From Pseudomonas hamedanensis (lineage in GTDB: Bacteria; Pseudomonadota; Gammaproteobacteria; Pseudomonadales; Pseudomonadaceae): 64,000 nucleotides of DNA. Position 1 is the stretch's first letter. Each line of letters starts with the position of its first letter. The stretch spans positions 456,501-520,500 of the forward strand of contig NZ_CP077091.1 in the NCBI RefSeq assembly GCF_014268595.2, read 5' to 3'. Below, piece after piece: positions 1-8,948 of the stretch. The position numbers were made by a program, and so were the translations under genes. Below the pieces are notes generated by a model. The model saw nothing but the letters and a program-made list of their open reading frames with translations. It ran no database searches and was not told the origin of the DNA.

Positions 1-274
1 TCCCCAGGCTGACCCGGGACATCTGTATCGCGCCGACCTGCATCTGTTCGATGACTTCTTTTTCAGAACCCAGCACACCGCCTGGGAAGTACTTGAAAGT
101 CAGCTCGCCGTTGGTCTCTTTGGTCAGCGTCTTGCCCATGTTTTCTTCCGCCACCGTGGTCGGATAACCCTTGGGGTGGATGTCGGCGACTTTGAGTTCC
201 AGTGCCTGGGCGGCGCCAGCGAGGGTAAACATCAGCGGAAGTGCAGCGGCGAGCAAGGTGCGTTTGAAGTTCAT
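1..274 (-). CDS. TRAP transporter substrate-binding protein, DctP family (N-terminal part, cut by window edge)
   Basis: The first 91 residues are visible. They open with a signal peptide (MNFKRTLLAAALPLMF, ending near AGAAQA at about residue 24), followed by a periplasmic start (ELKVADIHPKGYPTT) typical of DctP-type solute receptors of tripartite TRAP transporters. The gene is third in a minus-strand run after uronate dehydrogenase and an SMP-30 lactonase, 61 bp downstream of the latter. In Pseudomonas uronate loci such a receptor feeds galacturonate or glucuronate to the oxidative pathway; that substrate is inferred from context. The membrane subunits would lie to the left of the window. Confidence 0.85.
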   Translation of the reverse strand, partial: MNFKRTLLAAALPLMFTLAGAAQALELKVADIHPKGYPTTVAEENMGKTLTKETNGELTFKYFPGGVLGSEKEVIEQMQVGAIQMSRVSLG

Positions 275-335
275 GGGGGTGAGTCTCCAGTCTTGTTATT
301 TTTGTGTTCAAGGCGCAGCGGTGCAGCAGAGGGTT

Positions 336-1229
336 TTAAAGCAAATCGTTGAATTCAGGTTCGGCGAGGCCTTTGACGCCGGGCTTCAAGGCGAACACGC
401 CGCCGGCCAGGGACTGCGGATCCTGATCGTCGCCAGGCCGAATCGAGGCGACGAACAAGGTGTCCATGTCGCGCCCGCCGAACGCACACATGGTCGGTTT
501 TTTCACCGGCACTTCCAGTGAGAAATCGAGGCGGCCGTCAGGGGCGAAGCGGTGGATCAGGCCGGCATCGTTGGCGCAGATCCAGTAGCAACCGTCGGCA
601 TCCACGGCGGCGCCATCGGGACGGCCGGGGAAGTGGTTCATGTCCACAAACACGCGCCGATGAGACGGCGTGCCGGTCTCGGTGTCGTAATCGAAAGCCC
701 AGATCAATTGCACGTCGGGATGCGAATCCGACAGGTACATGGTTTTACCGTCGGGGCTGAAACCCAGACCGTTGGGCACGATGAAACCGTCAAGTTGCGC
801 TTCGACCACGCCAGTCTGCCCGGCGCTGTAGCGATAGAGCCGGCCTTCAGACGCGTTCAGGCCCATGTTCAAGACCATGCTGCCGGCCCAGAAACGGCCC
901 TGACGGTCGCAGCGACCGTCGTTGAGGCGCATGTCGGGGCGGCTGTGGTCGACGGTCGCCAGCAACGTGGCGTCCAGGCTGCCGTCGCTGTGCGGATGCA
1001 AATGGAAGAAACCGCTTTCCATGCCGGCGATCCAGCCACCCCTGCGGTGGCGGGTAATGCAGGCGAGCATTTCCGGCGCTTTCCACGATGCGACGTGCCC
1101 GGTGTCAGCGCTCCAGCGTTGCAGTCCGCCGTTGGGGATATCGACCCAGTACAGCGCGTTTTCCTGCGGCACCCAGACCGGGCTTTCACCGACCGCGTTG
1201 CGGGCGTCGACGATCAATTCGGCTTGCAT
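336..1229 (-). CDS. SMP-30/gluconolactonase/regucalcin-family lactonase
   Basis: A 297-residue six-bladed beta-propeller of the SMP-30 family, close to the usual 290-300 length and without a signal peptide. The family metal ligands are recognisable: Glu in VGESPVW near residue 15, Asn in PNGLGFSPDG, and Asp in PDGAAVDADG. Next to uronate dehydrogenase the expected role is opening the hexaro-lactone made from galacturonate or glucuronate. The start at 1229 is preferred because AAGGGA lies 6 nt upstream of it; an in-frame ATG two codons earlier (1235) abuts that ribosome site. The lactone specificity is inferred from the neighbour, not read from the protein. Confidence 0.85.
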   Translation of the reverse strand: MQAELIVDARNAVGESPVWVPQENALYWVDIPNGGLQRWSADTGHVASWKAPEMLACITRHRRGGWIAGMESGFFHLHPHSDGSLDATLLATVDHSRPDMRLNDGRCDRQGRFWAGSMVLNMGLNASEGRLYRYSAGQTGVVEAQLDGFIVPNGLGFSPDGKTMYLSDSHPDVQLIWAFDYDTETGTPSHRRVFVDMNHFPGRPDGAAVDADGCYWICANDAGLIHRFAPDGRLDFSLEVPVKKPTMCAFGGRDMDTLFVASIRPGDDQDPQSLAGGVFALKPGVKGLAEPEFNDLL

Positions 1230-1273
1230 ACTCATTCCCTTGGCTTTTATTGGAGGGGGATCAAGTCGAGCGG

Positions 1274-2098
1274 TCAGTCGCCGAACGGGCCTGCTGCAAC
1301 GAAGGCGCCGCCCTGATAGATTCGCGCCGGATCATCATCGGCCGGCATCGGCTGCGCTTCGACCTTGTCGCGGAATACTTCCGAGGTGTCTTTGGCTTCG
1401 AAGCCGAGGTGGCTGGCGTAGCGGTTGTCCCACCAGACGTCCTTGTTGGCGGACATGCCGTAAACCACGGTGTGGCCGACATTCGGCGTGTACAGCGAGC
1501 GTTCGAGCAGTTGCGTGAGGTCGTCGAAGCTCAGCCAGGTGTGCATCATCCGGCGGTTTTGCGGCTCGGGGAACGAGGAGCCGATGCGGATGCTGACGGT
1601 TTCGATGCCATAGCGATCAAAGTAAAAACTGGCCATGTCTTCGCCGTAGGACTTGGACAGACCGTAGTAACCGTCCGGGCGGCGCGCGGAAGTGGCGTCG
1701 AGCTTTTCGTCCTGTTTGTAGAATCCGATGACGTGGTTGGAGCTGGCGAAAATCACCCGCTTCACACCGTGCTTGCGTGCGGCCTCGTAAATGTGGAAAA
1801 CGCCGCAAATGTTGGCGCCGAGGATCTCTTCGAACGGACGCTCAACCGAGACGCCGCCGAAATGCAGGATGGCGTCGACACCTTCGACCAATTGATGCAC
1901 GGCTTGCTTGTCGGCGAGGTCGCAGAGCACGACTTCTTCATGCTCGTCGGTCGCCGGGGCGAGGGCGGCGATATCGGACAAACGCAGCACGTTGGCGTAA
2001 GGACGAAGGCGTTCGCGCAGCACTTTGCCCAGGCCTCCGGCGGCACCGGTCAGCAGCAGGCGGTTGAATGGAGCGCGGGGGGTAGAAGTAGACGTCAT
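1274..2098 (-). CDS. udh: Uronate dehydrogenase (NAD-dependent)
   Basis: A 274-residue extended-SDR protein, the usual length for bacterial uronate dehydrogenases, oxidising D-galacturonate or D-glucuronate to the aldaro-lactone with NAD. It has the N-terminal nucleotide motif TGAAGGLG (about residues 17-24), Ser120 in FASSNHVIG and the catalytic YxxxK at Tyr145/Lys149 (YYGLSK). The ATG at 2098 is taken because AGGGA lies 7 nt upstream; the longer open frame reaches back through a REP and is not credible. It is first in a minus-strand operon with the lactonase (44-bp gap) and the TRAP receptor. A GTTGTCGTATGAC box lies about 40 bp upstream of the start. Confidence 0.92.
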   Translation of the reverse strand: MTSTSTPRAPFNRLLLTGAAGGLGKVLRERLRPYANVLRLSDIAALAPATDEHEEVVLCDLADKQAVHQLVEGVDAILHFGGVSVERPFEEILGANICGVFHIYEAARKHGVKRVIFASSNHVIGFYKQDEKLDATSARRPDGYYGLSKSYGEDMASFYFDRYGIETVSIRIGSSFPEPQNRRMMHTWLSFDDLTQLLERSLYTPNVGHTVVYGMSANKDVWWDNRYASHLGFEAKDTSEVFRDKVEAQPMPADDDPARIYQGGAFVAAGPFGD

Positions 2099-2136
2099 GG
2101 CAATCCCTGAACACATTGTTATTAGGTTTGTTGTAG

Positions 2137-2149
2137 GTTGTCGTATGAC
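2137..2149 (+). promoter_or_regulatory. Candidate operator box upstream of udh
   Basis: The sequence GTTGTCGTATGAC lies 39 bp upstream of the udh start. It is one of five matches in this window to GTNRTCGTAYRAC, all next to sugar-acid genes. The half-spaced GT...AC arrangement resembles sites of FadR-type GntR regulators; the regulator itself is not in the window. Confidence 0.5.
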
Positions 2150-2252
2150 TGCGCTGAAGTATCGGTAGGGTTTCCGGATCTTGTCAACGCGACTTTTGGT
2201 GTAGATGACGGAAGGGCCAGTCCGTTTTCCTTCCTTGCAACGCGATCCCATT

Positions 2253-2342
2253 TGTAGGAGTGAGCCTGCTCGCGATAGCGGTGTATCAGTCAAGGAATAT
2301 GTCGGCTGACACGACGCTATCGCGAGCAGGCTCACTCCTACA
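2253..2342. repeat. REP pair (inverted, TGTAGGAGTGAGCCTGCTCGCGA type)
   Basis: Two Pseudomonas REP units face each other: TGTAGGAGTGAGCCTGCTCGC on the left and its reverse complement on the right, about 35 bp apart. It lies between the OprD gene and udh on the same strand, where it could attenuate read-through. Confidence 0.95.
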
Positions 2343-2366
2343 GGGGGGACGGTGTCGCCTCGGAAA

Positions 2367-3662
2367 TTACAACAACGAAATCGGATAGCTGATGAAGATC
2401 CGGTTCTCATCGAACTCGTTGGTGCTGAAGTCCCGGCGAATCGTCGCGTTGCGCCATTTCACGTTCAGGCTCTTCAATGGGCCGCTCTGCACGGTGTAGG
2501 CCAGTTCCGACTCGCGCCCCCATTCCTTGCCATCGCTGGTGGTGGCGGTGTGCACGTTGTCACCGCTGATATAGCGGTTCATCAGGGTCAGGCCAGGCAC
2601 GCCAAGGGCGGCGAAGTTGTAGTCGTGGCGCAACTGCCAGGAGCGCTCTTTGGCGTTGTCGTAACTGGCGTTGTAGCTGTCGTTGGCCAGGGTGCCGCCG
2701 CTGGTGCCGTTGACGCGCATCCAGCCATCGTCGCCAGTGAGTTTCTGCAGGCCGACGTAGAAGGTGTTGCCACCGTATTTGGCTGAAAGCAGGGCGAATG
2801 CGGTTTTGTTGTCGAGGTCGCCGGCCTGGGCGCTGCCGTCTTCCTTGCCGGTGAAGAAACCGAGGTTGGCGCCCAGCGTCCAGTCGCCCATCGGCTGGCT
2901 GTGGCTGAGGTTGAAATACTGCTGCTGATAGATATCAGTGAGTTCGGCGTACCACACGCCGACCATGGTGCGCTTTTCATTGAAGCTGTATTCGCCGCCG
3001 CCGAAGTTGAAGCGGTCGGAAGTGAACGCGCCGCGGCCGTTCATCGACATGTCTTCCATGCTGGCGTCGTTGCGCGGGCTGTTGCCGCGGAACTGGCCGC
3101 CGTAGACGGTCAGGCCGTTGATCTCGGTGGAGGTGATCTGGCCGCCGCGAAAGGTCTGCGGCAGCGAGCGACCGTCGTCGGAACGCAGGATCGGCAGCAC
3201 CGGCATCCATTCGCCGACTTTCAATTCCGTTTTCGACACCTTGGCTTTCAGCGCCACGCCGAGACGGCCGAAGTTATCGGCCGGACGCCCGTCATCGTGG
3301 ATCGGCAACAGCTGCGTGCCGCCCGTGCCTTTGCCGCCATCGAGCTTCTGCGAATACATGCCAAGGATGTCGAGACCGAAGCCGACGGTGCCTTGGCTGA
3401 AGCCGGATTTGGCATCGAGGATAAAGTTCTGCGTCCACTCTTCGGCCTTGCCCTGCGGGTTGGCCGGGTTGACGAAGTTGCGGTTGAAATAGGCGTTGCG
3501 CAGGTTCAGCGTGGCTTTGCTGTCTTCGAGAAAGCCCTCGGCTTCGGCGCTCATTGGCAAGGCAAAGGCGAGGCTGCTGCAGCCGACCAGGCTCAAGGTG
3601 GAACGCGTGCGAATGGCGGTAAAGCGGGAAGGGCGGACGGAATTGCGGGCGAGTGTGCTCAC
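2367..3662 (-). CDS. OprD-family outer-membrane porin
   Basis: A 431-residue OprD-family protein (family range about 400-450), forming a substrate-specific 18-strand outer-membrane channel. A long signal region (about residues 1-41, ending LPMSAEA) precedes the conserved OprD opening GFLEDSKATLNLRNAYFNR. The chain ends RIFISYPISLL with the terminal hydrophobic residue typical of outer-membrane barrels. The start is GTG at 3662 with GGGAG 7 nt upstream. It lies just upstream of udh on the same strand and carries two of the shared GTNRTCGTAYRAC boxes, so uronate or aldarate uptake is the likely role. Substrate is inferred from context. Confidence 0.92.
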   Translation of the reverse strand: MSTLARNSVRPSRFTAIRTRSTLSLVGCSSLAFALPMSAEAEGFLEDSKATLNLRNAYFNRNFVNPANPQGKAEEWTQNFILDAKSGFSQGTVGFGLDILGMYSQKLDGGKGTGGTQLLPIHDDGRPADNFGRLGVALKAKVSKTELKVGEWMPVLPILRSDDGRSLPQTFRGGQITSTEINGLTVYGGQFRGNSPRNDASMEDMSMNGRGAFTSDRFNFGGGEYSFNEKRTMVGVWYAELTDIYQQQYFNLSHSQPMGDWTLGANLGFFTGKEDGSAQAGDLDNKTAFALLSAKYGGNTFYVGLQKLTGDDGWMRVNGTSGGTLANDSYNASYDNAKERSWQLRHDYNFAALGVPGLTLMNRYISGDNVHTATTSDGKEWGRESELAYTVQSGPLKSLNVKWRNATIRRDFSTNEFDENRIFISYPISLL

Positions 3663-3707
3663 TGTGACGCTCCCTGGATCGTTTGTTGTTTTTATTATTT
3701 GTCATAC

Positions 3708-3720
3708 GTCGTCGTACAAC
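3708..3720 (+). promoter_or_regulatory. Candidate operator box 1 upstream of OprD gene
   Basis: GTCGTCGTACAAC, 46 bp upstream of the porin start. A reversed half-match (GTCATACG) overlaps it at 3701-3708, making the site partly dyad-symmetric. Confidence 0.5.
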
Positions 3721-3765
3721 ATGGATGCGGATATTTCCCAGATTTTCAGGGAATGTCAACTGGAA

Positions 3766-3778
3766 GTTATACGATGAC
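3766..3778 (-). promoter_or_regulatory. Candidate operator box 2 upstream of OprD gene
   Basis: On the minus strand this reads GTCATCGTATAAC, matching the same 13-bp consensus. Two sites about 58 bp apart upstream of one gene suggest cooperative binding, which is inference. Confidence 0.45.
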
Positions 3779-3799
3779 TCCCAGGCGCAACGTTCCCCC

Positions 3800-3911
3800 T
3801 GTAGGAGTGAGCCTGCTCGCGAGAGCGATCTATCAGACAATCAATTGGTGACTGACACACCAATCAATTGGTGACTGACACACCGCAATCGCGAGCAGGC
3901 TCACTCCTACA
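3800..3911. repeat. REP pair with duplicated spacer
   Basis: Facing REP units bracket a spacer in which the 23-bp string CAATCAATTGGTGACTGACACAC occurs twice in perfect tandem (3838-3860 and 3861-3883). Confidence 0.93.
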
Positions 3912-3991
3912 GGGTTTTTTGTTGTCCATGGGAAAGTGTGTTGCCAGTGAAATTGCGGCAAACTTCCCTCACCCCCGCACAAGGCCGATCC

Positions 3992-5647
3992 ATGGATAAA
4001 TACGCCCCGCGCAACTGGCAGCCGCACGAAAAGCCCAGCCTGCCCGGTTCTCCCTCGACACCACTGCACTCAACGCCCAAACGCCTGGCGTATGCGGCGG
4101 TCGGGGTGCTGGTGGCGGTGACCGGTGGTTTGGGTAACTCGCTGGTGGTCGCCAACCTGCCTTATCTGCAAGGTTCGCTCGGCGCGACCACGGCGGAAAT
4201 GGCCTGGTTGCCGGCGGCGTATGTGATGACCAACGTGTCAATGAACCTGCTGCTGGTGAAGTTTCGCCAGCAGTTCGGCTTGCGTGCTTTCACCGAAGTG
4301 TTCCTGGTGCTGTACGCGTTGGTAACCTTCGGCCACTTGTTCGTCAACGACTTGAATTCCGCCGTGGCGGTGCGTGCGGCCCACGGCATGGTCGGTGCCG
4401 CGCTCAGTTCGCTGGGTCTGTATTACATGGTCCAGGCGTTCCCGGCGAAGTGGCGACTGAAGGCGCTGGTGCTGGGCCTCGGCACCTCGCAACTGGCCCT
4501 GCCGCTGGCACGGCTGTTCTCCGAAGATTTACTGCAGATTGCCGAATGGCGCGGCTTGTACCTGTTTGAATTGGGCATGGCGCTGCTCTCGCTCGGTTGT
4601 GTGCTGCTGCTGAAGTTGCCGCCCGGTGACCGCTTCAAAACGTTCGAAAAGCTCGACTTCCTGACCTTCGCGATTCTCGCCAGCGGCGTGGCACTGCTGT
4701 GCGCGGTGCTGTCGCTGGGACGCATCGACTGGTGGCTGGAGGCGGACTGGATCGGCATTGCCCTGGCGGGGTCGATTGCGCTGATCATCATGGGCCTGGC
4801 CATCGAACATAACCGCAGCAACCCGATGCTGATGACCCGCTGGCTGGGCAGCGGGGCGATGGTGCGACTGGCGCTGGCGGTGGTGCTGATCCGCATGGTC
4901 ACCTCCGAACAATCCACCGGTGCCGTGGGCTTCATGCAGAACCTCAACATGAGCAGTCAGCAATTGCACAGCCTGTACGTGGTGATGCTGCTGGGCAGCG
5001 TCGCCGGGTTGCTGATCAGCGCGCTGACGATCGACCCGAAACACCTGCTGCTGCCGCTGATCATCTCGCTGGCGCTGATGGCCACCGGTTCAGTGATGGA
5101 CAGTTTTTCGAACAACCTGACCCGTCCCGAAAACCTGTATTTCAGTCAGTTCCTGCTGGCGTTCGGCAGCACGTTTTTCCTCGGTCCGACCATGGTGTTG
5201 GGGACGCGCAACGTGCTGACCAATCCGCGCAATCTGGTGAGTTTTTCCGTGCTCTTCGGGATCTGTAACAACCTCGGCGGGTTGATTGGCGCGGCGCTGC
5301 TGGGTACGTTCCAGGTCGTGCGGGAGAAGTTTCATTCCAGCCACATCGTCGATCACCTGGTGATGGCCGATCCGCTGGTTGCCGCGCGGGTGCAAAGCGG
5401 CGGTTCGGCGTACGGCTCGCTGCTCGCCGACCCAAGCCTGCGCAACCTGGCCGGCATCCGCAGTCTGGCCAATGCGGCCACGCGTGAAGCGAACGTGTTG
5501 GCCTATAACGATGTCTTCATGCTGATCGCGGTGATTGCGGTGCTGACCATGATCTGGATTTCGATCCGGGCGCTGTGGCTGATGAGCACCACCAAAACCG
5601 TCGAACCGACACCCACCGGACCTTCCAGCGGCGCCACTTCTTCATGA
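3992..5647 (+). CDS. MFS drug efflux transporter, DHA2/EmrB-like (14 TM)
   Basis: A 551-residue integral membrane protein with a short cytoplasmic N-terminus and about 14 hydrophobic segments, the length and topology of EmrB-type proton antiporters. The first helix pair contains GGLGNSLVVANLPYLQGSLG, placed like the family motif-C region, followed by a MAWLPAAYVMTN stretch. ATG 3992 is preferred over an earlier in-frame codon because the mature family start lies here. Its TGA overlaps the ATG of the HlyD/EmrA partner (ATGA), so the two are translationally coupled. Together they would export a hydrophobic compound across the inner membrane, with an outer-membrane channel encoded elsewhere. Substrate unknown. 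Confidence 0.88.
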   Translation: MDKYAPRNWQPHEKPSLPGSPSTPLHSTPKRLAYAAVGVLVAVTGGLGNSLVVANLPYLQGSLGATTAEMAWLPAAYVMTNVSMNLLLVKFRQQFGLRAFTEVFLVLYALVTFGHLFVNDLNSAVAVRAAHGMVGAALSSLGLYYMVQAFPAKWRLKALVLGLGTSQLALPLARLFSEDLLQIAEWRGLYLFELGMALLSLGCVLLLKLPPGDRFKTFEKLDFLTFAILASGVALLCAVLSLGRIDWWLEADWIGIALAGSIALIIMGLAIEHNRSNPMLMTRWLGSGAMVRLALAVVLIRMVTSEQSTGAVGFMQNLNMSSQQLHSLYVVMLLGSVAGLLISALTIDPKHLLLPLIISLALMATGSVMDSFSNNLTRPENLYFSQFLLAFGSTFFLGPTMVLGTRNVLTNPRNLVSFSVLFGICNNLGGLIGAALLGTFQVVREKFHSSHIVDHLVMADPLVAARVQSGGSAYGSLLADPSLRNLAGIRSLANAATREANVLAYNDVFMLIAVIAVLTMIWISIRALWLMSTTKTVEPTPTGPSSGATSS

Positions 5648-6786
5648 CCGAACCGACCACCACAACCACCAACGCCATTGCCGCCACCCCTGAAGGCGAG
5701 GCGCCGCCGTCATCGCCGAACACCGAGCCGCGTTCTTTACGTGTGCGGATCATTTCTTCGCTGGGCTTTGCGGCAATCGCCATCGTCGGCGTGCTGATCG
5801 TCTTGTATGCCTGGCAACTGCCGCCGTTCAGCAGCGCCGTCGAAACCACAGAAAACGCCTTGGTCCGGGGGCAGGTGACGATCATCGGGCCGCAGCTCAG
5901 CGGTTATGTGTTCGAGGTGCCGGTGCAGGACTTCCAGTACGTGAAGGCCGGTGACCTGCTGGTGCGTCTTGACGACCGCATCTATCAGCAGCGCCTCGAC
6001 CAGTCACTGGCGCAACTGGCGGTGCAAAAAGCCGGGCTGGCCAATGTAGTCCAGCAACGCAACAGCGCCGAAGCGACGATCAAATTGCGTCAAGCCGTGT
6101 TGGCCGACAGCCAGGCGCAGTTGCGCAAGAGCGAGGCGGACCTGCGCCGCAATCAGGAATTGGTGCGCGACGGCTCGGTGTCGAAGCGCGAATTCGACGT
6201 GACCCTCGCGGCCAATGCGCAGAGCACGGCGGCGGTGGCGCAAGCCAAGGCCAATCTGGAAATCGCCCGCCAGGATCTGCAAACGGTAATCGTCAATCGC
6301 GGCTCGCTGGAAGCGGCGGTGGCCAGTGCCGAAGCGGCGGTGCAACTGGCGCGGATCGACCTGTCGAACACACGGATTGTCGCGCCGCGTGACGGTCAGC
6401 TCGGCCAGATTGGCGTGCGCCTCGGCGCCTACGTCAACTCCGGCGCGCAGCTGATGGCGTTGGTGCCCGAGCAGAAATGGGTGATCGCCAACATGAAAGA
6501 AACCCAGATGGCCAACGTGCGGGTCGGGCAACCGGTGCGCTTCACTGTCGATGCGCTGAACCACCGCAAATTCACCGGGCATGTGCAGCATATTTCGCCG
6601 GGTACCGGCTCTGAATTTGCCTTGTTGCAGGCCGATAATGCGACCGGCAATTTCGTCAAAATCGCCCAGCGGGTGCCGGTCCGGATCACCATTGACCCGG
6701 ATCAGCCGGAAGAAGAGCGCCTGCGCCCGGGGATGTCGGTGGTGGTCAGCATCGACACGGCGGCGGGCGATACCCAACCGCATTGA
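5644..6786 (+). CDS. HlyD/EmrA-family membrane fusion protein
   Basis: A 380-residue periplasmic adaptor. It has a cytoplasmic N-terminal tail, one membrane anchor at about residues 36-58 (GFAAIAIVGVLIVLYAW), a biotinyl-lipoyl-like barrel (TTENALVRGQVTIIGPQLSGYV), a long coiled-coil hairpin at about 115-235 (repeated Ala/Gln/Glu heptads such as AVLADSQAQLRKSEADL), and a return lipoyl/beta-barrel half (IVAPRDGQLGQIGVRLGAYV). It begins inside the stop of the upstream MFS gene and so forms a two-component EmrAB-like pump. No outer-membrane TolC-type gene accompanies it. Confidence 0.9.
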   Translation: MTEPTTTTTNAIAATPEGEAPPSSPNTEPRSLRVRIISSLGFAAIAIVGVLIVLYAWQLPPFSSAVETTENALVRGQVTIIGPQLSGYVFEVPVQDFQYVKAGDLLVRLDDRIYQQRLDQSLAQLAVQKAGLANVVQQRNSAEATIKLRQAVLADSQAQLRKSEADLRRNQELVRDGSVSKREFDVTLAANAQSTAAVAQAKANLEIARQDLQTVIVNRGSLEAAVASAEAAVQLARIDLSNTRIVAPRDGQLGQIGVRLGAYVNSGAQLMALVPEQKWVIANMKETQMANVRVGQPVRFTVDALNHRKFTGHVQHISPGTGSEFALLQADNATGNFVKIAQRVPVRITIDPDQPEEERLRPGMSVVVSIDTAAGDTQPH

Positions 6787-6801
6787 TCCACCGCGATCAA
6801 T

Positions 6802-6890
6802 TGTAGGAGTGAGCCTGCTCGCGATAGCGGTCTGTCAGTCGATGATCAATTGCCTGAAAGACCGCTATCGCGAGCAGGCTCACTCCTACA
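6802..6890. repeat. REP pair
   Basis: Facing TGTAGGAGTGAGCCTGCTCGCGATAGCGG units separate the efflux pair from the TetR gene. Confidence 0.95.
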
Positions 6891-6937
6891 GGTCATTATC
6901 CGCTAGTCTTCAGCAACGCCGCCGTCAGGGAGCCCAC

Positions 6938-7558
6938 ATGGGCAATCACAAAATCGAAATTCGCCGCAGCAACGTCGAGAAAATCCTTCTGGCGGCGGAA
7001 AAAGTCTTCGCCGAAAAAGGCTTCGGCGGTACGGCCATGGCCGACATCGCGGCCCAGGCGCAACTGCCGCGCTCCAACCTGCATTACTACTTCAGCACCA
7101 AGAGCGAGCTGTACAGTGCGGTGCTGTTCGACCTGCTGGAAGTGTGGAAGCAGGACGCGCTGTGCTTCGAAATGTTTGACGATCCGCGCGTGGTATTGAG
7201 TAGCTACATCCGCGCCAAGATGAACCATTCGCGCAGCCGGCCGTACGGCTCGAAAGTCTGGGCCAACGAAATCATCCACGGCGCACCGACGCTGGGCGAG
7301 GCACTGGATGTCAGCCTGTACGACTGGGCGAAAATGAAGGAAGCGAAGATCCGCCAGTGGGTCGAGGACCAGCGGATCCTGCCGGTTGAGCCGTCGAGCC
7401 TGCTGTACATGATCTGGGCGTCAACGCAGCACTATGCCGACTTCGATCATCAGGTGAATATCCTCAACGAACATCAGCCGTTGTCGGATATGCAGTTCGA
7501 GCGGGCGGTGCAGACGGTGACCGGGGTCATATTGCGAGGGATCGGCCTGGAGCCTTGA
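6938..7558 (+). CDS. TetR-family regulator, RutR-like, of pyrimidine catabolism
   Basis: A 206-residue TetR regulator with an N-terminal HTH at about residues 15-60 (ILLAAEKVFAEKGFGGTAMADIAAQAQ, then SNLHYYFSTKSELYSAVL). The C-terminal ligand domain resembles the RutR/YcdC group (WANEIIHGAPTLGEAL, LLYMIWASTQHYADF). RutR binds uracil in E. coli. Here the gene sits convergent to preA in a reductive pyrimidine degradation locus, so uracil or a reduced pyrimidine is the likely effector. The ATG at 6938 has CAGGGAG 5 nt upstream. Its target sites are probably in the hydA/transporter gap at 11916-12537. Confidence 0.85.
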   Translation: MGNHKIEIRRSNVEKILLAAEKVFAEKGFGGTAMADIAAQAQLPRSNLHYYFSTKSELYSAVLFDLLEVWKQDALCFEMFDDPRVVLSSYIRAKMNHSRSRPYGSKVWANEIIHGAPTLGEALDVSLYDWAKMKEAKIRQWVEDQRILPVEPSSLLYMIWASTQHYADFDHQVNILNEHQPLSDMQFERAVQTVTGVILRGIGLEP

Positions 7559-7580
7559 ATCGTGTGGTGGCCGGGCTGGC

Positions 7581-7656
7581 CTCTTCGCGAGCAGGCTCAC
7601 TCCTACAGGGGAACGCATTCCAAAGGTAGGAGTGAGCCTGCTCGCGATGGCTTCGG
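7581..7656. repeat. REP pair, tail-to-tail orientation
   Basis: Reverse unit (GCGAGCAGGCTCACTCCTACA) first, then a forward unit, with about 18 bp between. It sits between the converging TetR and preA genes. Confidence 0.92.
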
Positions 7657-7673
7657 TTCAGGCACCGCTTCCC

Positions 7674-8948
7674 TCAAGCAGAAACATGGTAAGGATTGCG
7701 CGGATCATGGTTCCAGTCCAGAAACGGCTTGCCCGTCTCCACCGTGACCATCTCGATGCAGTCCGCCACCGGACAGGTGATCTGGCACAAATTGCAGCCC
7801 ACACATTCGTCATCGATCACTTCGTATTTATGGGTGCCGTCGGCCTGTCTGAGACTGCCGATCGCCTGGTGTGAGGTGTCTTCACACGCAATGTGGCAGC
7901 GCCCGCAACCAATACACGCGTCCTGATCAATCTTTGCGATGACCTGATAGTTGATATCGAGGTATTTCCAGTCCGTGGTGTTGCGCACGGCACGCCCGGA
8001 AAACTCGGCGATGTTGGCGTAACCCTGGCTGTCCATCCACCGCGACAAGCCGTCCTTCATCTCCTCGACAATGCGGAAGCCATGCAGCATCGCCGCCGTG
8101 CACACTTGCACCGCGCCGCTGCCCAGTGCCATGAACTCGGCTGCGTCGCGCCAACTGCCGATGCCGCCGATGCCGCAGATTGGCAGGCCCTGGGTCTGCG
8201 GATCACGGGCGATTTCCGCAACCATGTTCAGCGCAATCGGCTTGACCGCCGAACCGCAATAACCACCGTGGGTGCTTTTGCTGCCGACGGTGGGCAGCGC
8301 GACCATGTGTTCCAGGTCGACACTGGTGATCGAGTTGATCGTGTTGATCAGCGACACCGCATCCGCACCGCCACGATGGGCGGCACGCGCGGCGACACGA
8401 ATGTCGGTGATGTTCGGCGTCAGTTTGACGATCACCGGCAGCGAGCAATACGTCTTGCACCAGCGCGTCACCTGCTCGACGTATTCCGGCACCTGACCGA
8501 CCGCCGCGCCCATACCGCGTTCGGGCATGCCGTGGGGGCAGCCGAAGTTCAGTTCTATGCCGTCGGCGCCGGTGGCCTCGACCAGCGGCAAGATGTGTTT
8601 CCACGACTCCTCGACACACGGCACCATCAGCGAAACGATCAGCGCGCGGTCCGGCCAATCCTTTTTCACTTGGGTGATTTCGCGCAGGTTGATCTCCAGC
8701 GAACGGTCGGTGATCAGTTCGATGTTGTTGATGCCTAGCACTTCGCGGTTGGCGCCGTAGTGCGCCGAGTAGCGTGACGAGACGTTGACCGCCGCCGGGT
8801 CCTCACCAAGGGTTTTCCAGACCACGCCGCCCCAGCCTGCTTCGAAGGCGCGGACGACGTTGTAGGCCTTGTCGGTGGGTGGCGCGGAGGCCAGCCAGAA
8901 CGGGTTCGGCGCCTTGATGCCAGCGAAGACTATCGAGAGATCGGCCAT
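7674..8948 (-). CDS. preA: NAD-dependent dihydropyrimidine dehydrogenase subunit PreA
   Basis: A 424-residue FMN-containing subunit that reduces uracil and thymine to the 5,6-dihydro forms. The N-terminal barrel resembles dihydroorotate dehydrogenase (LSIVFAGIKAPNPFWLASAPPT; GIELNFGCPHGMPERGMG; AVSLINTINS; CGIGGIGSW). A C-terminal two-cluster ferredoxin follows, with CIGCGRC at about residues 345-351 and CVGCNLCQITCP at about 382-393. Length matches E. coli PreA (411) plus a short tail. The preT stop codon directly abuts this start, so the two subunits are cotranslated. Converges on the TetR gene. Confidence 0.95.
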   Translation of the reverse strand: MADLSIVFAGIKAPNPFWLASAPPTDKAYNVVRAFEAGWGGVVWKTLGEDPAAVNVSSRYSAHYGANREVLGINNIELITDRSLEINLREITQVKKDWPDRALIVSLMVPCVEESWKHILPLVEATGADGIELNFGCPHGMPERGMGAAVGQVPEYVEQVTRWCKTYCSLPVIVKLTPNITDIRVAARAAHRGGADAVSLINTINSITSVDLEHMVALPTVGSKSTHGGYCGSAVKPIALNMVAEIARDPQTQGLPICGIGGIGSWRDAAEFMALGSGAVQVCTAAMLHGFRIVEEMKDGLSRWMDSQGYANIAEFSGRAVRNTTDWKYLDINYQVIAKIDQDACIGCGRCHIACEDTSHQAIGSLRQADGTHKYEVIDDECVGCNLCQITCPVADCIEMVTVETGKPFLDWNHDPRNPYHVSA

